A stretch of 64,000 nucleotides of DNA from Massospora cicadina (Eukaryota; Entomophthoromycota; Entomophthoromycetes; Entomophthorales; Entomophthoraceae). Location of the stretch: NCBI GenBank assembly GCA_022478985.1, contig JAKSZP010013303.1, positions 1 through 64,000 of the forward strand, given 5' to 3'. Below the pieces are notes generated by a model. It was not told where the DNA came from and did not search any database. It saw only the letters and a program-made list of their open reading frames with translations. The position numbers and the translations under genes are program-made. Of the stretch, positions 11,101-22,490 are shown piece after piece. Numbering within the stretch: position 1 is the stretch's first letter; each line of letters starts with the position of its first letter.

Positions 11101-12409
11101 ATCTTATACTAATTTAAAGTTTTATTAAAATAAATAGAGCAGAGATAATGTTTATTTATAAAACATAACAAAGGTGTAAAAATTATAGCCATCAATATTT
11201 CTAGCTCTTAGTAGAATCATGATTTATTTTCATCATGAAATAGTCTCATCTGATTTGGCACCCTATAGGACCTGCTTCTATTTGGCTAGAGTATGTTAGT
11301 TACCAAATTCCTTGACCAATGAGGATATGTCATCTGGCCAAGTAGAGCTCCCATATTTTGAGGCGCCATGATTTTCTGGGCCAACCAATTGAGGAAAACG
11401 TTATATTTTTAGCTTTGCGGAAATTTATAGCGTCCTCCATTACACTCATGTATAGATAATATATGGTGCAATACTGCCTTTACTAGGGCATACTTTCCCT
11501 AAGGATGCAGTCAACGCCTTGGCCTTTGTTTTCTTAATTAAAAAATTAAAAAGCTGATTTGCTGATCAAAGGTTGTGCAGTACAAAGATTAAACACCAAA
11601 ATTGGTTTTGATGTAATAAATGCTGTAATGCAAATCTTATTGAGTGACTCTTTGAATGTTACCAGGTGTAGTAAGTATTCATGGGTGCAGTTGTTGTTTT
11701 CGCAATTAGTGAGCTCTTCTTGGACACTCTCTTGCCTTGGTGGAATAAAATTTGTACATTAGCCTTCTCAGAAAACAAAATGCTACCTTTAACCAACCTC
11801 TCCCTTGGCTTTATCTGCAAGGTATCCCCATTCATTAGTGTCAATACTGAGCATATCCTAAACTGGCTTCTTATTTCTGATGCTTAATGAGATTTAACAC
11901 TGGTTACTGGGGATCCCTACACTTAACACATAAATCGAACAAAGGATTAAATTTAAAATTTTGTGGTAAAAGACAACATAAAAATTAAATTATATCATCT
12001 TTATACTTTTAGAATAATTTTAGATATATTTATTTATGATAAAGACCTGATTTATTGATAGTTTTTAGTTTAGTCAGTAACTCTGCTTTGGCACTTCTTC
12101 ATATCCACTTTAGTTGTAGCATCTAATTGTTTAAGTCAAATAATGCATTAGCTCCATCTTTGGTGTAGATTCCTAAATTAAAATGTTGAGTTGAACCTCA
12201 TGATATTCTCACTTATTGGCCATGGGTGAAAATATTACTTTCAGGTAATGACATACTGCCCTTTTTACATTTTTGTTTTAATTTGGTTGGTGGACCCGTC
12301 TTTTAGGCATCTAGATTCAGGGTTTGAAATGACATTGGAAATTGATGTTTTACTATTTGTTAATACTCATAATGCTTTTTAGCTAAAACTTAGAGTCAGA
12401 TATGATAAT
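11101..12409. other. Unassigned AT-rich interval left of LINE H
   Basis: Strongly AT-rich with only short ORFs (for example 11559-11762 and 11681-11887), none recognised. It could be the downstream part of copia-like N. The last bases contain the left target duplication of LINE H copy 1. Confidence 0.3.
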
Positions 12410-12426
12410 TTAAAGATCCCATTGTT
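12410..12426. repeat. Left target duplication of LINE H copy 1
   Basis: ttaaagatcccattgtt is repeated as ttaaagctcccattgct at 17697-17713 (17 bp, two differences). It brackets the LINE exactly. Confidence 0.85.
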
Positions 12427-12521
12427 GAACTTTTCTCTCTCGTTGCAATCACTTTTGAAACTTATTCAATTCAAGTCTAATTCTAGTTTGATAATCTCAC
12501 AAAGGAGATTAGTCTGCGCCC

Positions 12522-13933
12522 ATGTCAGGGAGCAGTTGGGCAAGTAAGGTAAGAGGAGCAGGTGGTAGGCCTCGGCCTCAAACGTTCAAAAACGCCCCAG
12601 AGAAACTGGTAGAATAGAAAAAAAATTTAAAAAAAACTGGCGGTCACTATTTCCTCAGAAATCCTCACTTGGCAAGCCCGATGCAACCAGTACATCAACA
12701 CGCCACACTCCCAACCACTCTCATCGGTGGAATAGGGAGTCTGTGTGTTTCTGGACATCCAACAAACAGCTCTATGGGAAAAATTTTGTGGGGATGTGCA
12801 AACTTATTTCCTGACCGTGGTGTACATTGCACCTCACTCCATGTCACATGATTGGCTGGACCTCAGTTTCAAAAACAAGGAGGCAACAGATGAAGCTGCT
12901 GCAGTGCGCATAGTGATCGACCTCCTCAAAGAGCAACAGGTCGTTGAAACCAAATGCACCAGATGGACAAAATCCAACCAAATTTTCCTCACATTTGACT
13001 TTTTATCTACTATGGTAAAAAGTGCCAATTTGGAGAAGCACCTGAAAGATGGGCTCACCATTTATGGAAAAATACAATCTTTTTGATATGCAACGCTTTA
13101 TTCTGATGCCACACCTGTGCACCAGAAAAGCCATCGGAGTTCTGACCCCAACCAAGGAGATCGCGAAGGACCAAACCCAGATCCCGCACTATACATATAT
13201 TAATATCAAAGGGCATACCACCCACCCTTTCCGGGTAGCCATAGACAGCGCGCCCCCATCTGCACCCACTGTGACACATTCAGCCATAAGGCACATGCAT
13301 GCCCCACCAAGGAAGGCATCACATCCAAGAGCACCCTTGGCGGCCATGGCCAGTGGAGAGGTGCACTACAAACCAACCACAAGCACCAAAGAGGCTTTCC
13401 CATGGGGAGCACAAGGCTGTTACCTAATGGTAAAACCTATTTCCCCGCAAGAGTGGAAGAAGGCCAAGCAGGCCTGCAGGGCCGCGGTCAAGGAAGCGGC
13501 CAAAGTCACCACTGCTATACCACACTCCCAACGCCATGAGGACATTGAAACCTTCGCAGCAGAAGCAACTTGGGAATCCATCAACCAATCAGATAGGGAA
13601 GCTCATGTCAATTGGGCCTCCCAATCTGAGGATCCAATGTACGACTCAATTTCACCTGATCTTTGCAACTAAGCTCTGGTTGAAACTGACTTGGTTTCCA
13701 ACCTAACTGAAATTTTTTTCAGCCTGATTGATAGTGCACCGAACTCATCCTCACTGCAAAAAATTTGTTTGACATTGGGGAAACAAAAAGTGAAGGCAAA
13801 AGCTAACACAAACCTTTCTTCTAAAATCAACAAAACTACAGATAGCTTTGCTGCAAACACCTGCGCTGCCGTGAAGGCCCATGGGGATCTAGAGGAGACT
13901 AGTGGGCCCAGGTGCCCACCCCCTCGCACCTAA
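12522..13933 (+). pseudogene. LINE H copy 1 ORF1 (frameshifted)
   Basis: The start at 12522 (MSGSSWASKVRGAGGRP) is conserved in copy 2 at 41149, which supports it. The product is a nucleic-acid-binding ORF1 protein that would coat the LINE RNA. Pieces lie at 12745-13086 (IVIDLLKEQQVVETKCTRW) and 13049-13672. The CCHC knuckle seen intact in copy 2 is here out of frame (CTHCDTFSHKAHAC readable near 13260-13300 in another frame). A last piece at 13691-13933 ends in the stop shared with the ORF1/ORF2 junction. At least four frame changes and an early stop near 12613 (tag) break it. Confidence 0.8.
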
Positions 13934-16900
13934 GGTGCAAAGGGGAAACCTTCGCTTTAGGGACATTGAATATCGCCGGACTCAAGGCCTCACCATCCTG
14001 GGCTAGGAAACTGAGTTTTTTACAAGAAAATTTACCCGAGGATATCCTGGCCATCCAGGAGTCCCACTGTCCACGAGGTTTTGAGGATGCTTAGAAAACC
14101 ATGCTCCTCCCATCCCTATCCTTTTGGTCAGAGCACTGTGGGGTGCTAGTTCAGAAAAACAATTTTTAAATTTTTTCAAATGAAAATTCTTCCTCAATGG
14201 CCGAGTCCACATTGTCACTTTCTTGTGGGCCAACATAGCACATGCTATCATCAACATTTACGCCCCAACCTGTGCACAAGAGCGTCAGGAATTTTTCTCA
14301 TCAGTCAAATCCCTCCCATTACCCCCAGACCCTTTCATAGTTGGCAATATGAACTGTTGGCTAAACACACCAACGGACTGTTAGCCCTGCTCCTTTCACG
14401 CCCCCCAGGGTCACGTAGAACTTCGCATTCTAAAGGCCACCTTGGGTTAATGGATGCACTGCCGCGGCGAGCCCCACTGCTCAAAAACATGATGTGACCC
14501 CACGTCCACAATGGCCAATTTAGGACCATGACCCGCATAGACCTTCTTTACGCTGGCAAAATCCCAACCTCACATTTTCCACTTCAAAACAAAAAAAATT
14601 GAATTCTCCGACCACCAGCAGGTCTCAATAACCTACCACCTACCTGTCACAGTGGCTAAGGCCCCACATTGGTGCAAACTCTGCCCTTCTGAACTTGCGT
14701 CGCCAGGATTTTCCACTTGGGTGGAATCAGCAACTTTGGCAAAAGAGTTTTTTACACCGTTTTGTGTGGACCTCATCTCTACATGGGCAGCCTTCAAAGA
14801 GGATACCATCCACCACTCTTACCACCTCTCCTCCCGATGCTCATGAGCCACATTGGCCATAATCTCGCGCGCTCTGGCAGAGTTGGCACACCTGGAGTCT
14901 AACATCCCAGCCACAGGATACAGCCCTGCATGGGGCTGGAAGTGGGTGGATGCAGCCGCCCACCTCAACGCGCTCAAAAGGCAGCATAAACATCAGGTTT
15001 GTGTTCAGTACAGGGCCAAGCGCATTACAGAGGGTGACAAGTGCACTGCATATTTTTTTAAAAATTTTTTTGCACCATGCCAGAGCGTGGCCTGCACACA
15101 GGTGCAAAGTTCGGATGATTCCATCGTGGATACACCAGCTGAAGTGGCAATCAAAATACAAAATTATTACATCGAGTTATACCAATCTGATCCGATTCAG
15201 CCAGCCGAAGTGGCGAATATTTTTTGACCAAACCACATCTGCACCATTTCCTGATACCCAGAAATAATGAATTTGATTACTTCAAATGAACTATGGACAG
15301 CCATCCGCGGTGCACAAATCTGGAAATGCCCAGGCCCAGAAGGCATTCCATATGAATTCTATTAAAAGTACTTCAAATATATATCCCCACTACTGCTTGC
15401 CTCACTTAACCAGAGCCTTTTGGAAACGCGCCTCCTACCATGAGGACAAAGGGCCTTCACCGTCACACTCTTCAAGAAAGGGGACAAGCTAGACTTAGCC
15501 AACTGGCGCCCCATTTCTTTAACTATCACGGATACAAAAATTTTAACAAAAATCATGGCTAACCGTTTAGGGATTGTAGCATCTGCCACCATCTCCCCAA
15601 AACAATTCAGTTTCATCCCCAGAAGGTCGATTTGGGACAACGTGCACTCTGTGGCTAATGTATGTCAGTCCACAGCCTCTGAGGCACTGGTATTCTTGGA
15701 CCAACAGAAGGCCTATGATAGAGTAAACTGGGAATACCTCAGGGCCTGCCTCCATCAATTCCACTTACCCCCTCACTTCATCAACTGGGTGATGCTGCTC
15801 ACAGAATCCGCAACAATGGCAGTATGTGGCCCTGGCTTCCTAATGGAAGTAGTCAGCCCTCAAAGGGGCTTGCTACAAGGGGACCCCCTTGCCCACTCTT
15901 ATACAACTTCAGCCTTGACCCACTACTTCAAAACGTGAATGCTCAACTCACTGGGGCCCATGTGCCAGGCCAAGCCCCAATCCAGATGCTGTCATTTGCA
16001 GATGAATGTGTGGTTGGGGTGTCTAATAATAAAGATGCATGCACATTTGAAGCTCTCATCCAGGAGTATTCCCAGGTAAGTAACGCTGCACTGAATGCTT
16101 CCAAAAATGAAATCATCCTCCTTGGTTGATAATAAACCTGCTGGGCCCCAGCAACCAGTGCCCAGCCTAGCCCATCTGCTCACACACGTGCTCGCCCTCC
16201 CAGCTCACCCCACACCGCTTCACTGGTGCTCCCCTTCGTGCCACGCCCTACCATAGGATTGGTCCGCCATCTGGGCGTGTGGGTGGAGGCAGGCGGGTAC
16301 GCATCAACAGTAATGGAGAGTCATATTCTAAACAACATGATGAAGCGCATCGCCTCCCTTAGAGCCCTCCCTACTTCCCTTACTGGCAGGGTTGTTTTAG
16401 CCAACTCTATGCTCCTCTCCAAATTCTGGTTTGGAGCCCATGCCATCCCCTTCTCCCCAAGCCTTTTCAAATCCGTGTATGCCCTGCTGCAAGGATGGCT
16501 TTGGTCAGGCTGCCCACCACCAGTATGGCTAGAGGTCATGTTTGGCCCTCATCATCATGGAGGCATGGGCCTGCTTGACTTTAAAGCCCATGCTGCCAAG
16601 ATCCTGGGTACCTGGATTGCGGCTGTCACCGCCCCTTCGCTCCCCTCCCAACACTGGTCCTGCGCGGCCCACTCCAACTTCTCCCGCACCTTGAGCCTTA
16701 ACAATCCTACCCACCCACACTCCCTGATGAAATACCTGGCTTCACACCCATCGGCCACAGGTCCTCATGGGACTAAAACCCACTACAAACGAATCCTCCT
16801 CTCCATGCAGAGCGCTGAGTGGAGAATTCGTATTAGTGGACACACAGCCCAGAGAGGCCGCCTCTCTCCTCAGTTCGCACAAGAGGTACAGGGGCTGCCC

Positions 16901-17562
16901 ATCCAAGATGGCGTGATCCCCACACGGCCCCATGTCCTATCCAGGGTGGACTACCTGGACATGATGGACATTCCTTACTCCATTGAGACCCAAAAAACTA
17001 TCTGGAAATACGCACACCATTCACTGTCGCAGCCTCAAATCCGTTCCCATGTGTGGCGCTGCCTGATGCAGGTGTACCATACAGCTGAGCGCTCTAACAC
17101 TTTAAACTCATCCTGCGTCTTGTGTGGCCAGTATGGAACGCTGTTCCACCGCCTGGAGAAGTGTCCTACCTCTAAAGTGATATGGCGCGAAGTTCAACGT
17201 CTGCTTGGCCAGGATCAAACACATCCCTTCAGTCTGTCAAGAGATATGTTTGCTTTATCAATGGCCTCCCCCTTCCACCCTCCCTCTGTGCTCTGGTGGT
17301 TGCAATCGCCATGTGGACTATCCACACAATTGTCTTGGATGCCATCGCAGGCTCCACCCCCACCCTCCCAGAAGCTGTCCACAGATTCCAGTCTCATTTG
17401 GTGGACCACTTTCGGGTGTGGATGTTTGGATACCTCCCACCACGTCGCCGAAAGCTGGTCTCCTCCTGGTTCCCAGTTTAGATCATCAAATCAGACCCTT
17501 TCCTCCACATGTGTTCAATTGTGGCTACGGCCCCTTCACACATTCCCTCCCCCTCCCCATAA
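13934..17562 (+). pseudogene. LINE H copy 1 ORF2 (EN-RT-zinc finger)
   Basis: AP-like endonuclease: LGTLNIAGLK near 13960, DILAIQESHC near 14045, then NIYAPT, MNCWL, GLMDALP and RIDLLYAGK (to about 14560). RT: PGPEGIPYEFY (15335), LANWRPISLTI (15495), FIPRRSIWDNV, FLDQQKAYDRVNWEYL (15695-15740), RGLLQGDPL. At 15995-16006 the catalytic motif is FADE, where copy 2 has FADD, so an essential Asp is lost. The long open piece from 16226 holds the thumb and a C-terminal finger CVLCGQ...LFHRLEKC (17115-17165). A 1-nt deletion near 17265 shifts the frame, so the ORF continuing to 17752 is spurious after that point. TGG to TAG near 17478 adds a premature stop; the ancestral stop is 17560-17562. Confidence 0.88.
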
Positions 17563-17713
17563 GTGGCATTCCCGCTGGCAACAAGAGATAGCATCGCTTC
17601 TCTGGGGTGCCTTCCCTGTTACTAAGTTTGTTTCTTTTGGGTCAAATTTGGAAGTATCCATCCCATGGTCAGCCTTCCTCACAATAAATTTAAAACTTAA
17701 AGCTCCCATTGCT

Positions 17714-18190
17714 AGCGACATTAGTTCAAATCTCTCCATCTTTATTGGTTAAAAATATTCTTCCCCCTAAAAGTATAAAAAGGTTTGAAATTTTTGTCAT
17801 TAATGCTCCAGGTTTATTGTCTCACATGTTGTCTGTAAGATTTCATTAGTTGACGTCACTCTGAAAAAAAAATTTTATATTTGTCATGATCTCTAAAAGA
17901 AGCTTAATTTCTATCAATTGCAGCGAATATCATTTCTAAAAGTTAGTTGTTACTATTGCTAAATGATCCTTAAATGTGCTGAGAAATAAATTCTATATTT
18001 ATTCATGAAATTATCTATAATAAAAGGGTTGAATGGTTTTTTATTAAGGTGAATGGTTTGATTCTAACTGGTATCAATCGCCTTGCTTTAAAAACTCAGA
18101 TTTGGGAGGGGATACTGTGACAAAGTCAGACATTTGCTCTCATGGCTTCAAGAAAAGAATATTTTAGTTAAAATAAGCCTAAAGGGGGAA
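17714..18190. other. Unassigned interval right of LINE H
   Basis: AT-rich and without a recognisable ORF. It ends with two purine-rich runs, gggaggggata (about 18105-18115) and aaagggggaa (18181-18190), each followed by TGT. The second immediately precedes a probable LTR. Confidence 0.35.
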
Positions 18191-18544
18191 TGTTGAACAT
18201 TTACAAGTTCACAATTGTGATAAGTTCAGTTTAATCATAAATAATGATATTACAAAGCTTAAAGACCCTGTCAATTCTTGGTGGAACCACGCGAATGGGG
18301 GAGCACTTCTATGAATACTATAGGGCAAATAGCACAAAGTTGAGCAGTCAAATTGCACCAATCATATGAGGAGCCCGGGGAGTTTATAAGAGGTTTCTCC
18401 CCAGGTCACGTCTAGTTTAAAGCAAACACCTAAGCGGGGCTAAACCCCTTTTATAGGCTTGGCAGGGGTCCCCCAATGTGTAATAATTTTCTATAATGAG
18501 AATTGATTAAAATATAATAATTCCTTACCCTACGGGTATGTCTT

Positions 18545-19365
18545 TGTTGATTTTTTGGTCTTCTTCAGATGGCTGGTTCTTCTTCTGCGGGATTGTGGAG
18601 TTTTGAACATCTATTGTATGAAGACAATAGATCATATGGCAACTATAGTTAGAATAAACTCCTTTGTAATAGCACTTGAAAGTTGTCTCTCCTGTCGTTA
18701 CTTGTATGATGACACGCTGCACTTGATCTCACTGATCCCAAGTAAATAATAAACTTAATACAACATTTAAGTAATAAACACAAAAAGCTTATAAGTTAAA
18801 CTATAAACTAGTGGCAGTAGTTGAATGTTTTTTATTAGCATCAACTTGAAGGTAATTTATAAAGTTCAAAATTCACCAAATCTTACCCATGACGTCCCAT
18901 TTTTAATGGCACTTGGCCAAAGGAAAATATAAAATGTTTGTAAGAGCATCTACAAATAATTTGACACAGGGCATCATGCTCAGCCTCAGGGTCAGTCTAA
19001 ACATTGTCATCATTCTCAAGATGGCGTTTTGGACGCGTCTGCAAATAGCTGAACTGATTCTCTTTCACATGCAATTGGCAACACATAATAAGGCGATTCA
19101 TATCACTAATTATTGATTAATTTGATCAAAACTTGACTGATATTAAAAACTAATTTTGACATAGACCAACAAAGCCCACGTGCCTGGGTCTTTATATCAA
19201 AACTTAATTTTAAGTCTGACCTAACCAACAAAGCCCTTGAGCCCATGTCATTGTAGTCAAATATAATTAAGTGAAATCACTAGGCCACAAAGTTAATTTT
19301 TGATATACTTAGGATATTTTTGGTTTATAATAACCAACGATTTAGATCCAGTCAACCATTCAACA
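18545..19365 (-). repeat. 3' LTR of element E
   Basis: On the minus strand it begins TGTTGAATGG at 19365 and ends at 18545 (TGTTGA on the plus strand). It is nearly identical to 21405-22222. Confidence 0.9.
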
Positions 19366-19380
19366 CTTCCCCCTCCTTGA
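19366..19380 (-). promoter_or_regulatory. Polypurine tract of element E
   Basis: Minus-strand tcaaggagggggaag lies directly before the 3' LTR. It has the same sequence as in D (61654-61667). Confidence 0.85.
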
Positions 19381-19639
19381 CTGGATAAAGGCAGAGGGTA
19401 TTCTTTTTTCTTGGTCACAACATCCAATTTTCCTCAACCTTCAGAATAGGATGCTACGTTAAAAGCCTTTGGCTCTGGATAACAGTTAGTTCAGGCGTGC
19501 TGCCTTCATTTCCTAGGTTCTATTCCTGCTGCAGCTCCAGCAGCTTTAGAAAGCTTAAACTACCCCCTTGGCTTTGATTTCAATAATCTCCTCCTCCCAA
19601 AAAGGGATATTAGCTTTAGTGGTGATAAGGCCTTAAAAT

Positions 19640-19790
19640 TCATTAACTAAATTTATTTTTTAATTGTTTTTTTCATACTTATAAGTTTTGTCATTTTTAT
19701 TTTTTTATTTTTTTTTGTTTTATATTTATTTTTTATTTTTCATTTTTCATTTTTTTCGTTTTTTTTCTTTTTTAATGAGAATCAATAGAG
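19640..19790 (-). repeat. A-rich tract of element E
   Basis: On the plus strand a nearly pure T-rich run; on the element's own strand an A-rich tract lying upstream of the polypurine tract. Element D has a comparable A-rich tract between integrase and polypurine tract (61259-61340). In E it is joined directly to the residual gag/protease segment, marking the pol deletion near 19785. Confidence 0.7.
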
Positions 19791-21396
19791 CTTAATAAGT
19801 GGATATGGTAAGAATCCAACGAGTTAGGAGTATGCTTCAGGGTATTTCCAATACTAAGACATTCATTGATGAATGTGTCAATTGGCAAACTATATTCACC
19901 CCCTTCAAGCTTGGGGTACCTGATGCATTGCTCAGCCCTCAGCTTGAGTTTTCTCAAATATCTTCTGCACATATGGTTTAGAAACTACTTCTTAGGCTTC
20001 TGGTATGACATCCTTACTCTGGGAGCGAGTTACCACATGTACATTTGTAAATTCTTCATTTGGTGATAAAATAGAATTCATATTGCTAAAAATCAAGGCC
20101 CTGTGGCCTATGTTTTCATGTTAGTCAGGTAGAACTGGTGTTTTTGGCACAATAAATCATCCTGCATCTATTGTGCTTGTTCTTTTCTCTCCACTTGTGC
20201 GTTATTTGGAAGGACTACATCAACACCATGCTGATGGCATCGGGAAGCATAGTGTCCTTTACAATTTCAGTTATAGCAAGTAATCTCCTTTAATGGGCGT
20301 GAGGCCCTTGTATTTGAGTTTGTTCTATTTTAAAGTTGGATTACTGTCAATATTGTTTTCATAGAGCTTTCCAGCATAGGCAGCAGGTCCTGATCTGTAT
20401 CTGGTATTAGGAGGGCCATAATTTCTTGAACATCTGTGTAAATAATCAACCAATTCAGATGTTGCAAAGTTTTTCACAAAAGCAGGCAATAAAGTAAGTG
20501 ACAAATTTGGGTAAGGTTCTACTGCATGTTCTAGTGCAATCTTAGCATCAAAATCGACCATAGCCTTTGCACCTAGGGGAACTTAAACTTTGCAATAGAA
20601 TCAATTTTCAAATTCATCAATTGTTTCAGCTTTTTTTAAAGCTGATATTCATGAATTTAGATTTTCTGGTTAACATTTGTTCTGGTCATCCAAATTCATG
20701 AAAAACGGCCGTTTGACTTTGGCATAGGTTGGGTTTTCATCCAAATGAGGCATAATTAACTCAATACTCCATTCATCTAATCAGTTGATCATAGTGGCTG
20801 CTTTTTTACGGTCACTGGCCCCATACATGGCTATTTCAAAGCGTTTGATAAAAGTTGCTATATTTCCATTCTTGTCAAAAGCAGGCTGGTTTGCTGGTTT
20901 GAAATTATCACTTTTCCGTCCATGGTTATCATGATTACTTCTTTGTTGACTTGAGCCAAGAGTACTAGGGTGCTGTGGCATCGTATCACGGTTAGAGGAA
21001 CTTGGGTTGGCCAAAGCAATCATTCTATGTGGCAGTTGCCGCCGTGGCCCATTAATCTCAAAATGTTTAGAGGCATCATTATCAGTAAATTCACTTTGGG
21101 CATGCTGGCATTGACAGTTATCTAATATTGCAATTTTCTCTTTATATTAGTCATTTGCAATTGAAGAGCAGAAATCAAAAATCTTTTTCTATGATTTTCT
21201 TCTTTAACCCATTCACTTCTTCATGTAGGGCATTATTTGCCTCATTAATAAAAAGACTTCATAAGTGAGATCATTATTTGATGACCCATTATGTCCGCTG
21301 AGTCTTGGAATTTTGTAAATTAATCCTTGAAAAATTGATATAGCCAGGGGTTGCTCCCCTGCTTAGCATGGTCACCATCTGCGTACCCAGCCATGA
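19772..21396 (-). pseudogene. Element E gag and protease-proximal remnant
   Basis: The start at 21396 reads MAGYADGDHAKQGSNPWLYQFF, conserved with element D, but a stop follows after about 25 codons. The capsid-like part at 21023-20781 includes FDKNGNIATFIKRFEIAMYG, and 20561-20325 continues (VDFDAKIALEHAVEPY, LVDYLHRC). The nucleocapsid knuckle near 20260-20300 has lost its first Cys in the reading (NCKGHYASRC remains). The last piece, 19972-19772, matches the region just before protease in D (SIGNTLKHTPNSLDS). Frame changes and stops abolish function. Confidence 0.8.
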
Positions 21397-21404
21397 GTGC
21401 CACT

Positions 21405-22222
21405 TGTTAAATTTTGGTCTTCTTCAGATGGCTGGTTCTTCTTCTGCGGAATTGTGGAGTTTCGAACATCTATTGTATGAAGACAATAGATCATATGGCA
21501 ACTATAGTTAGAATAAACTCCTTTGTAATAGCACTTGAAAGTTGTCTCTCCTGTCGTTACTTGTATGATGACACGCTGCACTTGATCTCACTGATCACAA
21601 GTAAATAATAAACTTAATACAACATTTAAGTAATAAACACAAAAAGCTTATAAGTTAAACTATAAACTAGTGGCAGTAGTTGAATGTTTTTATTAGCATC
21701 AACTTGAAGGTAATTTATAAAGTTCAAAATTCACCAAATCTTACCCATGACGTCCCATTTTTAATGGCACTTGGCCAAAGGAAAATGTAAAGTGTTTGTG
21801 AGAGTGTCTACAAATACTTCAACTCAGGGCATCATGCTCAGCCTCAGGGTCAGTGTAAACATTGTCATCATTCTCAAGATGGCGTTTTGGACGCGTCTGC
21901 AAATAGCTGAACTGATTCTCTTTCACATGCAATTGGCAACACATACTAAGGCGATTCATATAACTAATTATTGATTAATTTGATCAAAACTTGACTGATA
22001 TTAAAAATTAATTTCAACATAGATAAACAAAGCCCACATGCCTGGGTCTTTATATCAAAACTTCATTTTAAGTCTGACCTAACCAACAAAGCCCTTGAGC
22101 CCATGTCATTGTAGTAAATATAATTAAGTGAAATCACTAGGCCACAAAGTTAATTTTTGATATACTTAGGATATTTTTGGCTTATAGTAACCAACAATTT
22201 AGATCCAGTCACCCATTCAACA
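21405..22222 (-). repeat. 5' LTR of element E
   Basis: Begins TGTTGAATGG on the minus strand at 22222 and ends TTTAACA at 21405, followed by the primer site and gag start. The perfect target duplication GTCTT is adjacent. Confidence 0.9.
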
Positions 22223-22490
22223 GTCTTGACTAAAATAGCTCCCCATCCATCGTTCATCCAAAGTGAAGTGAATTTTTTAAGATTTGTAAGGCTGAATTTA
22301 CATTTTTCTAATTCAGAACATACTAAGCTATTCTGAACTTATCATTGAAATTACTATGACTCTCAATATAGTTTAAAAACTGAACTGTAAGATATTAAGA
22401 GCATTTTTTTCACTTTCTCAGTGCCAACACTAATATAGACATATAAAACCTGCTCTTTATTTATTAGTGTTTTTTATTCTTATTTTGACA

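Larger units (their letters stand above)
12427..17696 (+). mobile_element. LINE H, copy 1 (5.27 kb, full length)
   Basis: A non-LTR retrotransposon with ORF1 (knuckle protein) and ORF2 (AP-type endonuclease, RT, C-terminal zinc finger). A 17-bp target duplication flanks it. The 3' end is short and A-rich (acaataaattt), not a long poly(A). Copy 2 lies inverted at 35978-41241; both copies are about 5.27 kb and start with the same ctctcgttgcaatc block, so both look full length. Its GC is clearly higher than the surrounding AT-rich DNA, and its sense strand is notably C-rich. In the stretches I compared, the two copies agree at roughly 85-90%. Multiple frameshifts and stops inactivate it. Confidence 0.9.
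18545..22222 (-). mobile_element. Ty3/gypsy element E, gag-only (pol deleted)
   Basis: LTRs at 18545-19365 and 21405-22222 (821 and 818 bp) are flanked by perfect GTCTT duplications (18540-18544 and 22223-22227). The first ~200 bp of the two LTRs differ at only four or five bases, so the insertion is fairly young. The interior (minus strand) has a primer site and gag at 21404-20170, a protease-proximal piece (19972-19772), then an A-rich tract and a polypurine tract. Protease core, RT, RNase H and integrase are absent. The LTR family matches element D, so D-type enzymes could have acted on it in trans. Confidence 0.9.
18191..22490 (+). repeat. Probable LTR (copia-like), split by element E
   Basis: Two parts, 18191-18544 and 22223-22490, join at the GTCTT duplicated by element E, giving about 620 bp from TGTTGAACATT to TTTTGACA. 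A polypurine-like aaagggggaa lies just upstream. A TATA-like tttataagagg lies near 18379, flanked by complementary ggggag and ctcccc. A second hairpin, ggggctaaacccc, lies near 18436. Downstream, TGGTTGTGGATTCC starts 3 nt after the LTR end (22494) and could be a primer-binding site. No partner LTR was found, so the assignment to copia-like N is tentative. Confidence 0.45.

Noticed and set aside
17290..17752. The last ~160 codons of the 508-codon ORF 16226-17752 as real protein
   Set aside because: Comparison with the inverted copy shows a 1-nt deletion near 17265; the conserved reading continues in another frame (LVVAIAMWTIH, then LDAIAGSTPTLPEAVHRFQS), so this tail is out of frame.
18545..22222. 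A local tandem or segmental duplication (two near-identical ~820-bp blocks)
   Set aside because: The blocks have LTR termini, a polypurine tract, a primer site and flanking GTCTT duplications, so they are LTRs of one element.
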